DNA of 64,000 nucleotides, taken from NCBI GenBank assembly GCA_021768245.1, contig JAETNO010000008.1, positions 1 through 64,000 of the forward strand. Direction: 5' to 3'. The position numbers and the translations under genes are program-made. How positions within the stretch are numbered: position 1 is the first letter of the stretch; each line of letters starts with the position of its first letter. Source of the DNA: Bacteroidaceae bacterium. Lineage in GTDB: Bacteria > Bacteroidota > Bacteroidia > Bacteroidales > Muribaculaceae. Positions 44,861-53,298 of the stretch are shown piece after piece. Below the pieces are notes generated by a model. It did no database searches. It was not told the DNA's origin and saw nothing but the letters and a program-made list of their open reading frames with translations.

Positions 44861-44877
44861 TTTTTAATTTACAGACA

Positions 44878-45996
44878 TTATATCTGCTTCATTACTTCAT
44901 CAAACCGTTTTTTCCACGTGTGCTCGTTTTCTGCCCTCAGGCGTGCCGCCGATTTCATTTTCGCGACAAGGGTAGTATTGCGTTCATCTAAATAGAATTT
45001 GGCTTTGTCAATCAGTTCCTCATCGGAATGATAGAGGATTATTTCTTTGTTGTCTTCGAAATATCCCGCTATTTCATCGTTGTAGGATGTGATTTGAAGT
45101 CCGCCGCACATCGGGATTTCGAATGTTCTCAAATGTATCTTAGGAATCGGATTTTTCAGGATGTATGTATCCCTTAGCTCAGAAATATTCAATGACAGTG
45201 ACAACGATGAGTATAGCGAACACATATCATCGTGGGATACTGACGGAGCTTTTGTCAGGAAGGGTGAGTCATCTGTCAACGATGATTGTCGGCTAAGTTT
45301 ATTTTTGATGGTAGAATACAATACTTTCCGTCCGATTGGGAAACGGAGGTAACGTATGAACTTAACCGCAATGTCGATTGGGTCGAATTTTTTCGTCCCT
45401 CCCACCGAATGGTTATAGCCCTTATTGATAATGGAGTTTGAATAGACAGCACATTCAACCCCGTTAGAAATAAGATAGTTGAGCTTATTGGCACGGCTTC
45501 CATAGGGCGTGCCGATAAATCCTACTTTATTTATTATGCTTTTTACCTCAGTCCGGTTAGGATGGAAGAAATAGGGGTTTGCCGCGTATGTCTGGAATAT
45601 GGTCTTGCATCCCCATGATTTGAAAAGATACTCCGTCTCATGCGATGTCAACCATATTAAATCAAAAGCCTTGGCAACGGCTTTCTGTTTATATGGCAAT
45701 TCAAGGTTATCCCAGCAGATAAGCACAGTGGGGACTGAAAGAGTCCTTTTTATCTCCCTTACAGTCTCTGGGAAAAGTATTTTGGTCTCATCACAGCTCA
45801 AGAATAAATCTATATCATCCCTGCATGTTTTGGCAAAACGTATGAATTCCTCATTCGCAATCTCGGGAGTGTCATATTTCGCGGGATTGAAAGTGATAAA
45901 TTCGATGCCGTAGTGGCTGAGTTCATTCATGAAATGCTCTCTTTGCCATAGGTACATCGGAGTGTCAAGCTCGTAGAAATAATATAGGATTTTCAT
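44878..45996 (-). CDS. CgeB-like glycosyltransferase
   Basis: A 372-aa protein whose N-terminal MKILYYFYELDTPMYLWQREHF and C-terminal TFEIPMCGGLQITSYNDEI match the CgeB-type glycosyltransferase group (GT-B fold). The upstream frame continues to 46056, but that would place the start inside the hairpin at 46023-46056; ATG 45996 gives the family N-terminus. It forms the last gene of the minus arm and may be transcribed separately. Confidence 0.75.
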   Translation of the reverse strand: MKILYYFYELDTPMYLWQREHFMNELSHYGIEFITFNPAKYDTPEIANEEFIRFAKTCRDDIDLFLSCDETKILFPETVREIKRTLSVPTVLICWDNLELPYKQKAVAKAFDLIWLTSHETEYLFKSWGCKTIFQTYAANPYFFHPNRTEVKSIINKVGFIGTPYGSRANKLNYLISNGVECAVYSNSIINKGYNHSVGGTKKFDPIDIAVKFIRYLRFPIGRKVLYSTIKNKLSRQSSLTDDSPFLTKAPSVSHDDMCSLYSSLSLSLNISELRDTYILKNPIPKIHLRTFEIPMCGGLQITSYNDEIAGYFEDNKEIILYHSDEELIDKAKFYLDERNTTLVAKMKSAARLRAENEHTWKKRFDEVMKQI

Positions 45997-46022
45997 GATA
46001 TGATTTAATTTTGGATATATAT

Positions 46023-46056
46023 TTGAAAGGACACACTGTCGGGTGTGTCCTTTCAA
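46023..46056 (-). terminator. Terminator/attenuator hairpin after the foldase gene
   Basis: TTGAAAGGACACA and TGTGTCCTTTCAA form a perfect 13-bp stem with an 8-nt loop, 13 bp beyond the foldase stop (46070) in the minus direction. The tail is AAATATATATCC, not a clean T run. It separates the SurA-like gene from the CgeB-like gene. Confidence 0.65.
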
Positions 46057-46069
46057 TATGAGAATCGAT

Positions 46070-48007
46070 TTATTTCATTATTTTTTTGAGCGCTTTTTTG
46101 TTGAGCTTCACTTTGTATTTTGATCGCAGTTGGCTGACCCATTCCCGTTCGAGTTCCTGCTGATAGTCGGTAGACACCGCGCTTTTGACATCAGTTGCCT
46201 CCTCAGGTTTGTCAAGCACTTTACCTTGATATCCGAACCAAGCGAGCCATTTACCGGGGGCGGCAGGCTTTTCGCCGTTGAAGGCCACATGGTCGACTAT
46301 GGCATTGTCACCTTTCCCTGTGACTACTTTCTCGACCTTTATATTGTTACGGCCGAAATTGTCGCGGAGTTTGGTCACCAATGAATCATTTTCAATCACA
46401 TTCTGAGCAAGAAATCCTTGGGCTGCCGAAGCGATAGAATCGGAGGAGGCAAAGATTACGTAGCCTTTATAGTGCGGTTTTTCCCATGAATACTTGTCGA
46501 CGTTTGCACGGAAATAGTTTTCAAGTCCTTGTGTGTCCTTTGTAGAACGGTCCCACACGTTGCGGTTGCTGATTTCAAACAGGAGTATGCCGTCGCGGTA
46601 CTCATTCACGAGATTGCGGTATTCCGGATTTTCGTTATAGAGTTCGGCGCGGGCTGTCTCTATAGCGGTTTGGTCAATGAGTTGTTCAAGGCTTTGATGG
46701 AAAGTAGTGAACGGGTCACGGCTTCCGTTTCTTACGTTCTCGGGAATGGATGCGGTTACATCAGCGACAGTTATCTCTTTTGCCCCGACATTTGCAATCC
46801 GTGTTGAGTTGTCGATGATTGCTGCGAATGACGATGTCGCATCTTCAGCTGCTAAAAGCTGGTCCTTTATGGAGAAAAGGACGGTAGAATCCACATTGAC
46901 TCCGAATGTGGCCTTAAGCTGTTCAAGTTTCTCGGTCTCTGGCATTGAAGAGCGTAAGTCGCGTGAAATTGCGGCTTTGATTGCAGGGGTTTCCTCTTCG
47001 AGAGAGCCTATGCCTTTATGAGATATTGTCTGCACGATATGATAGCCATAGGAGGTGCTGAACGGCTTGGATATTTCTCCGTCTTTTAGGCTGAATGAGG
47101 TGTCTTCAAATTCCTTCACCATCTCGCCGGGTCCGAAAAGACCGAGATTTCCACCATTGGCGGCTGAACCCGGGTCTTCACTTTCTGCACGTGCGATTGC
47201 CTCAAAATCACCTCCGGCCATGAGGAGGGAATGTATGGAATCAATCTGAGCTTTCTTTGATGCCGCTTCTTCGGGAGTGAGCCCCTGTGTAAGTTTTAAG
47301 ATATGGCGTGCTTCAACCTTCCCCGGGTTAGGACGCTCGGCTTCAACACGGATGATGTGGAAACCGTAAGGGGCGTCTTCCACTACTTCAGAGATTTCTC
47401 CTACGGGGGTGTCGAAGGCTGCTTTCTCAAATGGATAGGGGAAACGGTTGATTGACATATATCCCATGGAACCGTTGTTGCGGACAACAGAGCGGTCTGC
47501 TGAGAATTTATGAGCCATTTCTACGAAATCGGCTCCTCCGTTGACAATTGCATCACGGATGCTGTCAAGGCGTTGGCGGTTTGCTTCCCGTTCATCATAA
47601 GTGCTTCCCAAGGGGAGCATTATATGACTTACGAGTCTGGAGTGGGCCAATCGTCCATAGGCCTCTTTGATTAATCTGTTTTCTACTAGTGTATCTGTCA
47701 TGTAGGGCTTGGACAGTTCTGCGCAATATCCGTCAAATTCCTTTTTGAATTCATCGGTTTTGTCGATGCCTGCCGCTTCTGCCTCGGCTACTTTAAGTTT
47801 GTAGACAACGAACATATCGACATATTCATCGATGGTCTGAGGTGCAAGCTGCTGCACATTGTTTTTATGGTAAAGATATTCGAATTCGCTTTGGCGGACA
47901 TCTTTGCCATTGATTGTCATGACGACCGGGTCGTTGTTAATGGCAGCGGAGGCTGACAGTATAACCGCAGCTCCCAAAGCGGATAAGAAGAACGCTTTCT
48001 TTTTCAT
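46070..48007 (-). CDS. SurA/PpiC-type periplasmic peptidyl-prolyl isomerase
   Basis: A 645-aa exported protein with an N-terminal signal peptide (about 1-22). It has SurA-like chaperone sequence at the start and two parvulin-type domains (about 125-225 and 230-330). Each holds a long FVEMAHKFSAD or FEAIARAESED segment, GS(M)GYM or GNLGLFGPGEM, and a YGFHIIRV or YGYHIVQT end. The C-terminal half (about 370-645) is less conserved. Such foldases aid outer-membrane protein folding. It lies amid the polysaccharide arm, which may be chance. Confidence 0.88.
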   Translation of the reverse strand: MKKKAFFLSALGAAVILSASAAINNDPVVMTINGKDVRQSEFEYLYHKNNVQQLAPQTIDEYVDMFVVYKLKVAEAEAAGIDKTDEFKKEFDGYCAELSKPYMTDTLVENRLIKEAYGRLAHSRLVSHIMLPLGSTYDEREANRQRLDSIRDAIVNGGADFVEMAHKFSADRSVVRNNGSMGYMSINRFPYPFEKAAFDTPVGEISEVVEDAPYGFHIIRVEAERPNPGKVEARHILKLTQGLTPEEAASKKAQIDSIHSLLMAGGDFEAIARAESEDPGSAANGGNLGLFGPGEMVKEFEDTSFSLKDGEISKPFSTSYGYHIVQTISHKGIGSLEEETPAIKAAISRDLRSSMPETEKLEQLKATFGVNVDSTVLFSIKDQLLAAEDATSSFAAIIDNSTRIANVGAKEITVADVTASIPENVRNGSRDPFTTFHQSLEQLIDQTAIETARAELYNENPEYRNLVNEYRDGILLFEISNRNVWDRSTKDTQGLENYFRANVDKYSWEKPHYKGYVIFASSDSIASAAQGFLAQNVIENDSLVTKLRDNFGRNNIKVEKVVTGKGDNAIVDHVAFNGEKPAAPGKWLAWFGYQGKVLDKPEEATDVKSAVSTDYQQELEREWVSQLRSKYKVKLNKKALKKIMK

Positions 48008-48120
48008 ATAGCGAAAAAATGGTAATGGAATGTTAAGCTAATGATTGGTTCAGTTACAATTATCTAACGGGAAATCATATACTTTATTGTCAGGAATATT
48101 TAGACTTGGATGTCGTTTAA

Positions 48121-49614
48121 TTATAAAGTCTCGGTGAAATGCTTGATATCCTTGAATTTTGAGATATTGTTTTTTATCCATTCATCGTCTTTCTCCCACC
48201 ATTTTACCTTCTGTAGTTTTTCTATCTCACTTTCGGAGAAACGGTGGCGTTTGAACTTAGCCGGACAACCGGCATATATCGAGAATGGAGGGACGTCTTC
48301 CGTGACAACGCTGTTGGCTCCGATTATCGCTCCGTCACCGATTTTTATCCCGGGACGGATGGTGACATTGGCTCCAATCCAGACATCGCTGCCTATGCGT
48401 ACGACTCCTTTCCCTTTATAAAAAGTATCATCAGAAAAAGGGCCTTTGTTATAAATGCTTGAAGAAGTGCTGACGATTGTGTGGGTAGGATGGTCTCCTA
48501 TTCCGATTGCACATGATGGGCCAATCGATGTGAACGAACCGATGTCGCAGTTCCCGATGAACGAACTGTTGTTTATATATGTATATCTTCCGAGTTTAGA
48601 ATTGAAGATATGGACATAGTTATTGATGCCATTGTGTCCGTCGAGATGAGTATCTTCAATAATACAGCTCATACTGATGTTTGAATCACTGTTACGGAGT
48701 TTGGCTATTATAATCTTTATAATGTTAGGCAAGCGGGATTCAAACTTGTCTTTTATTCTCCTGAGGGTATAATACATTCTTGACGCTGGCCATGCCATTC
48801 GGAGCATGAAAGATGGAGCCGCTTCGGAAGGGATGTTTTTTAATGCTTTCGGATATTTCCAGTAACAGATTGAGGATTTTATTTTTTCTTTCAATGGAGT
48901 CCCTGGATAAGACATCCATTCCTTGTGATAGAGCATATATCCGTGGGGGCTTTTTTCGAAAATATCAGTTTTCCCTATCGTAAGGCCATCGATATTGTAG
49001 CCTCCGATTTCAATATCAAGAGGGAGATATTTTATCTTGTAATCACGCCCTATACGGTTTAGAACCACGGCTTCCGTCAGAAATCTTTCGTTGGCTAAGA
49101 CAGGGAAAGGATAATCTTTTAGAATTTTTGTTTTCAGACACCACGCGTATTCTCCTTCAATTGCGTGAATCTGAGATAGATGAAGGTTTGAATCTGTAAT
49201 TTCATGGTCATAGGTTTTCCCCAGTGGCTGCCCGGAATCGGTCAGCCTATTACAAATCACTCCACAGATATCGTTAACTGTGGCTATCTTTTCAAGTTCA
49301 GGCGTTAGGACATTAAGAGCATTGTCACAAAGACGGTCATCACTGTCTAAGAAAAGGAAAAAATCGCCATTAGCCTTTCCCACGGCATGGTTTATTGCCG
49401 TGTGCTTGCCGCCGTTTGGTTTATAGTAATATCTTATGCTGAACTTTGCCCCTGAGTTCTGAAATTCCCTCATTACTTCTGCTGTGCCGTCTGTGCTCCC
49501 ATCATCTATTACAAGCCATTCAAAATCAGCATGATTCTGGTTACAAAGACTATCATAGACATCTTTAAGCCTTTTAGCTCTGTTGTAGGTTGGAGTGAAT
49601 ATAGTTATCAGCAT
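48121..49614 (-). CDS. GT2 glycosyltransferase fused to hexapeptide acetyltransferase
   Basis: A 497-aa fusion. Residues 1-285 are a GT2 glycosyltransferase (FTPTYNRAKRLKDVY; WLVIDDGSTDGT; DFFLFLDSDDRL with the DxD-type motif). Residues about 310-497 are a left-handed beta-helix acetyltransferase of the CatB/Vat type (IGSDVWIGANVTIRPGIKIG; GANSVVTEDVPPFSIYAG). The joining stretch is about residues 285-310. One protein could therefore add and then acetylate a sugar of the repeat unit. The fusion is continuous in frame with no internal stop. It starts 44 bp after the flippase stop. Confidence 0.88.
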   Translation of the reverse strand: MLITIFTPTYNRAKRLKDVYDSLCNQNHADFEWLVIDDGSTDGTAEVMREFQNSGAKFSIRYYYKPNGGKHTAINHAVGKANGDFFLFLDSDDRLCDNALNVLTPELEKIATVNDICGVICNRLTDSGQPLGKTYDHEITDSNLHLSQIHAIEGEYAWCLKTKILKDYPFPVLANERFLTEAVVLNRIGRDYKIKYLPLDIEIGGYNIDGLTIGKTDIFEKSPHGYMLYHKEWMSYPGTPLKEKIKSSICYWKYPKALKNIPSEAAPSFMLRMAWPASRMYYTLRRIKDKFESRLPNIIKIIIAKLRNSDSNISMSCIIEDTHLDGHNGINNYVHIFNSKLGRYTYINNSSFIGNCDIGSFTSIGPSCAIGIGDHPTHTIVSTSSSIYNKGPFSDDTFYKGKGVVRIGSDVWIGANVTIRPGIKIGDGAIIGANSVVTEDVPPFSIYAGCPAKFKRHRFSESEIEKLQKVKWWEKDDEWIKNNISKFKDIKHFTETL

Positions 49615-49658
49615 TTTGCTATAGTTATATTATGAGAGGAAGAAAATATTGCTGTATG

Positions 49659-51194
49659 TCAATGCTTGACCAGCTTTTTTATACGGGATAGAAATTGGCG
49701 TGCTCCGCTGTCGGTAAGATATAGGATTGTTGCCAGTATTGTTGAGAAAACAAGAATCTGAACCATTTTGACTGACATACGGGCGATGAGTTCGTCGGGC
49801 ATTGACATATGGTTGGAAATGAATGTAACCAAAGCCCATATCAGACAGAAGATAGCTGTCAGTTTAATATTCTTGTAGATGTAAGGCTTACAGGAGGATT
49901 CAAAACCATATTTGAAGACAAAGTATGGTTTCCAGCAATAAATCATTACGAATACACTTGCCAATGCGCCGATAAGCACTCCGTCAAGTCCCATGAAACT
50001 GCCAAGAGCTATGGACACGGCAACGTTAATCAGGCACTCCGCAACCGGAGCCCAGATATCTTTGTATAATCCGAACCCTGTAATGAAAGCTCCGATATTA
50101 AGGCGGGGAAGGTTGATGAAGAATGTGATTACAAGTATCCATAGAGTGGATTCCGGGAGAAGGTATTCATCTCCTACCCACCAGACTATGAAATCAGGAG
50201 TCAATACCCAAAGGCCATAGCAAATGGTTCCGCCAATCCATATCTGTGAGGATAATAATTCATAAAGCACTTCCAGGTTGCGCTGTTGGTTACGCTCTGT
50301 GACGAGGTGCCCGACCCCGGCGTTAAGCCCGTTGTAGATTGATGTAAGGAGTATCGTGAGCCCTTGGATGATTATAAGGTAGTTGCCATATAATGCCACC
50401 ATGGTCAGAGTTGTAAAGGCATAGACGAGCAGTGGCGACATCTGTGTCATGGCAAATGAGCCTATCTTGTGGAAAAACAGCTGCTTTATTTTGTGAGTGA
50501 AATCGGGATATTTGGTCCGCAGTGACTTATAAGGAAGATTTACTGTTTTAAGATATGGGAATGTAACTTTCGTCATATAAGTCAAAGTCATGGAACCTAA
50601 AATGGCAAACACTCCTTCAAGCACAATCCACCAAACGTAGGCGTTGGGTAGGTAGGCTACAGCTATCATTTGCGCGAAGGTTTTCGCAATCATCACAGAC
50701 TTGTAGCTGTAGAACACTTTGTAGTCTTCCTGGTTGGCCGTGAGTACCGTCTGTTTGTAGTTGACGAAATATCCGAGCAAAGCACTGAAGAGCAAAACTC
50801 CGAACGATGCATAGGCATACCACAACGGTAGTGCTATTTTTGAAAAAATCATAGGGAAGAAGCACATGAGCACTGCCGCCGCAATGATTATTATAAATGC
50901 GATTCTCCGATACAGAAAACGTTGTAGAGTTACGATTTCGTTGACGGATTCGCGGTCATTGTCGTGAAGCGGTTTGTAGAGGGTGAAGCCGACGGCTACA
51001 TTTATGCCGAGTTCTGCAAGGTTGAGGAATTGCAGGAGATTCATGGCCGTAGTGTTCAGGCCGAGAATCTCGGTTCCGAGATATTCAAGGAAAATCTTAC
51101 GTGAGAAAAACTGCAATACAAGGTTCAGCACATAGAAGCCTAACGCGACTATGCTGTTTTTAAACGATTTTTCTGTTCGTGACTTTCCCTGCAT
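49659..51194 (-). CDS. Wzx-like polysaccharide flippase
   Basis: A 511-aa inner-membrane protein with about 12-14 helices of the MATE-like polysaccharide transporter type. Characteristic parts include KNSIVALGFYVLNLVLQFFSRKIFLEYLG and GLNTTAMNLLQFLNLAELGI (quoted in short forms) near the N-terminus. It should flip lipid-linked repeat units to the outer face for a Wzy-type polymerase. It has its own strong promoter at 51265-51295 and begins the minus arm. Confidence 0.88.
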   Translation of the reverse strand: MQGKSRTEKSFKNSIVALGFYVLNLVLQFFSRKIFLEYLGTEILGLNTTAMNLLQFLNLAELGINVAVGFTLYKPLHDNDRESVNEIVTLQRFLYRRIAFIIIIAAAVLMCFFPMIFSKIALPLWYAYASFGVLLFSALLGYFVNYKQTVLTANQEDYKVFYSYKSVMIAKTFAQMIAVAYLPNAYVWWIVLEGVFAILGSMTLTYMTKVTFPYLKTVNLPYKSLRTKYPDFTHKIKQLFFHKIGSFAMTQMSPLLVYAFTTLTMVALYGNYLIIIQGLTILLTSIYNGLNAGVGHLVTERNQQRNLEVLYELLSSQIWIGGTICYGLWVLTPDFIVWWVGDEYLLPESTLWILVITFFINLPRLNIGAFITGFGLYKDIWAPVAECLINVAVSIALGSFMGLDGVLIGALASVFVMIYCWKPYFVFKYGFESSCKPYIYKNIKLTAIFCLIWALVTFISNHMSMPDELIARMSVKMVQILVFSTILATILYLTDSGARQFLSRIKKLVKH

Positions 51195-51264
51195 CTACTG
51201 TGTTGATCTTTTATCCTGATATTATTGGATGGGAATTATGGTTTCATGGCTGATTTTATGGGTT

Positions 51265-51295
51265 CAAAGTTAGTAAGAAAATTTCAGTTAGGCAA
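51265..51295 (-). promoter_or_regulatory. Promoter of the flippase arm
   Basis: Minus-strand TAACTTTG (CAAAGTTA at 51265-51272) and TTG (CAA at 51293-51295) are 20 bp apart. This is a full Bacteroidetes promoter 71 bp before the flippase ATG. Confidence 0.75.
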
Positions 51296-51318
51296 CAAGG
51301 CTGACGGTCATATAGTAA

Positions 51319-51361
51319 ATCCGCCACATCCTCTTTGGTGTTTTCTGAGAGTGTGGCGGAT
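51319..51361 (-). terminator. Terminator of guaB
   Basis: ATCCGCCACA and TGTGGCGGAT form a perfect 10-bp stem that extends by a few pairs inward (TCCTC with GAG). It lies 63 bp beyond the guaB stop in the minus direction, with TTTACTATAT after it. Confidence 0.7.
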
Positions 51362-51423
51362 AATACTGTAAGTCAGATTGACTTTTGTGTCAAATTTAGG
51401 GCGATATTATGATTCGCTCGGTT

Positions 51424-52902
51424 TTATCTTGACGATGCGCTGTAGTTGGGGGCTTCAGAGGTGATAGCCACATCGTGGGGATGACTTTCGGCTACACCTG
51501 CGTTGGTGATGCGTGTGAATTTCGCCTTATGGAGGCTTTCGATATCACGAGCACCGCAATAACCCATTCCTGAGCGCAGACCGCCGAGCATCTGGTAGAC
51601 AACCTCATAAAGCAGGCCCTTGTATGGCACACGTGCGGCGATACCTTCCGGTACCAGTTTTTTCGCGTCAGTCTCATTGGCCTGGAAGTAGCGGTCCTTA
51701 GAGCCTTTTTCCATGGCTTCGAGAGAACCCATTCCTCGGTAGGATTTGTATTTCCTTCCGTTGAAAATGATTGTGTCGCCGGGAGATTCCTCTACTCCGG
51801 CAAGCATGCCGCCGAGCATCACGCTGTAAGCGCCGGCTGCGAGAGCCTTGACTATATCACCGGAGTAACGTATGCCACCATCGGCAATGAGTGGAACGCC
51901 TGTACCCTGAAGGGCCTTGGCAACATCATAGACTGCGCTCAACTGGGGCACACCGACACCGGCGATTATTCGTGTGGTGCAGATTGAGCCCGGACCGATG
52001 CCGACTTTCACACCGTCAGCTCCGTGGTCAACGAGATATTTCGCAGCTTCTCCGGTAGCAATATTGCCGACAACTACGTCGATATGAGGATATTTTTTCT
52101 TTACGGCTTCGAGAACTCCTACAACACCTTTGGAATGTCCGTGGGCGGTGTCAATTACAATGGCATCGACTCCGGCTTCAACAAGAGCGTCGACACGCTC
52201 CATCGAATCGGCAGTGACACCGACTCCGGCTGCCACGCGGAGGCGTCCGAGCTTATCTTTGCACGCGTTGGGTTTATCTTTGGCCTTGGTAATGTCTTTA
52301 TATGTCACAAGGCCTACAAGACGGTTGTCGGAATCAACGACAGGAAGTTTTTCTATCTTGTGTTGCTGAAGTATCTGCGCAGCTTCTTCAAGATCAGTCG
52401 ACTGATTGGTTTTGATAAGCCCTTCCTTGGTCATTACCTCATCTATCGGGCGGTTAAGATCCTGCTCAAAACGTAAGTCGCGATTGGTTACGATACCGAC
52501 CAGTTTGCGGTCTTCGTCCACAACAGGGATTCCGCCGATATGATATTCTTTCATCATATTTAGGGCGTCGGCCACAGTGCTGCCACGCTTGATGGTCACA
52601 GGGTCGTAAATCATTCCGTTTTCAGCTCTTTTGACTGCATGCACCTGACGGGCTTGCTCGGCGATTGGCATATTTTTGTGAATCACGCCGATACCACCTT
52701 CACGGGCGATTGCAATAGCCAATGCCGCCTCGGTAACCGTGTCCATGGCTGCCGACACGATCGGGGCGTTTAGAGTGATGTTGCGTGAAAATCGGGTGGA
52801 AAGATTAACTTCGCGCGGAAGCACTTCCGAATAAGCCGGAATAAGGAGGACATCGTCAAAGGTCAGTCCGTCCATTTTAACTCGATCAGCAATAAATGAC
52901 AT
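51424..52902 (-). CDS. guaB: IMP dehydrogenase
   Basis: A 492-aa enzyme that oxidises IMP to XMP with NAD, the first step to GMP. The TIM barrel is interrupted by two CBS domains (about 95-205), the usual arrangement. The active-site loop is GPGSICTTRII with the catalytic Cys; the flap region carries YRGMGSLEAM. It has its own promoter (52928-52935) and terminator. Together with the PurF-like and Gmk genes the window carries three purine-nucleotide steps. Confidence 0.96.
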   Translation of the reverse strand: MSFIADRVKMDGLTFDDVLLIPAYSEVLPREVNLSTRFSRNITLNAPIVSAAMDTVTEAALAIAIAREGGIGVIHKNMPIAEQARQVHAVKRAENGMIYDPVTIKRGSTVADALNMMKEYHIGGIPVVDEDRKLVGIVTNRDLRFEQDLNRPIDEVMTKEGLIKTNQSTDLEEAAQILQQHKIEKLPVVDSDNRLVGLVTYKDITKAKDKPNACKDKLGRLRVAAGVGVTADSMERVDALVEAGVDAIVIDTAHGHSKGVVGVLEAVKKKYPHIDVVVGNIATGEAAKYLVDHGADGVKVGIGPGSICTTRIIAGVGVPQLSAVYDVAKALQGTGVPLIADGGIRYSGDIVKALAAGAYSVMLGGMLAGVEESPGDTIIFNGRKYKSYRGMGSLEAMEKGSKDRYFQANETDAKKLVPEGIAARVPYKGLLYEVVYQMLGGLRSGMGYCGARDIESLHKAKFTRITNAGVAESHPHDVAITSEAPNYSASSR

Positions 52903-52927
52903 GATAATGACTAAAATTTATTGCGTG

Positions 52928-52935
52928 CAAAGGTA
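52928..52935 (-). promoter_or_regulatory. -7 box for guaB
   Basis: CAAAGGTA on the plus strand reads TACCTTTG on the minus strand. It is 26 bp from the guaB start codon. No clear -33. Confidence 0.55.
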
Positions 52936-52953
52936 ATCATTTTTTTTCAGATA

Positions 52954-53202
52954 TCATGAAAATGTCATGCTGAAAAATTTAAACAGTTTCTTAGGCCAAT
53001 GAGATAAAAAAGTTCTTATCACATGCGTGAGATGGATTTTTATTATTAATTTTGCTGAGCCGAATTCGGCATATTTTTTGATTTCTGAAAGTGCCTTGCG
53101 TTCGTTGAAATCGCCAATTATCAAAAACGTATATACGAGGCGCAGTGTCAGCTCATATCCGTGGGCTGTTATCTGTGCGTATATACGGGTGTTTGGCGAT
53201 AC
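52954..53202 (-). pseudogene. Decayed C-terminal gene piece, unidentified
   Basis: An 82-codon frame runs from an in-frame TAG (53203-53205) to a TGA (52954-52956) on the minus strand with no good start codon. The translation is protein-like, with hydrophobic stretches and conserved-looking parts such as HGYELTLRLVYTFLIIGDFN, then a basic end with KKLFKFF. Upstream of the TAG the same frame stays open for another 14 codons before a TAA. This fits the 3' remnant of a lost gene. The family is not recognised; a polysaccharide or membrane enzyme is possible but unsupported. Confidence 0.45.
52974..52993. repeat. Degenerate copy of the palindrome arm
   Basis: AATTTAAACAGTTTCTTA matches the right arm of the hairpin at 54035-54080 except for one missing T. 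It lies in the end of the decayed frame, where it reads PKKLFKF on the minus strand. Confidence 0.6.
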
Positions 53203-53298
53203 CTAACGAGCGTGAGCGGATAGCAGCCCGCTTTCATTATTGTCTAATTAGCTTTCGTATTGGCTGCACGGGAGTGTTTATTCGTTAAAATCGCCAAT
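53101..53298. repeat. Pair of 18-bp direct repeats
   Basis: TTCGTTGAAATCGCCAAT at 53101-53118 recurs as TTCGTTAAAATCGCCAAT at 53281-53298, with one difference. The second copy ends at the ATG of the SGNH gene. On the minus strand both copies can read IGDFNE, so a duplication of a coding end is possible. Confidence 0.6.

Larger units (their letters stand above)
52903..53296. other. Repeat-rich gap between guaB and the SGNH gene
   Basis: A 394-bp gap. It carries the guaB -7 box (52928-52935), a decayed coding piece (52954-53202), a degenerate copy of a palindrome arm (52974-52993), the 12-bp palindrome GCCGAATTCGGC (53059-53070), an 18-bp direct repeat with one mismatch (53101-53118 and 53281-53298) and an inverted pair GGGCTGTTATC/GATAGCAGCCC (53163-53173 and 53219-53229). 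It looks like rearranged or acquired sequence. Confidence 0.6.
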
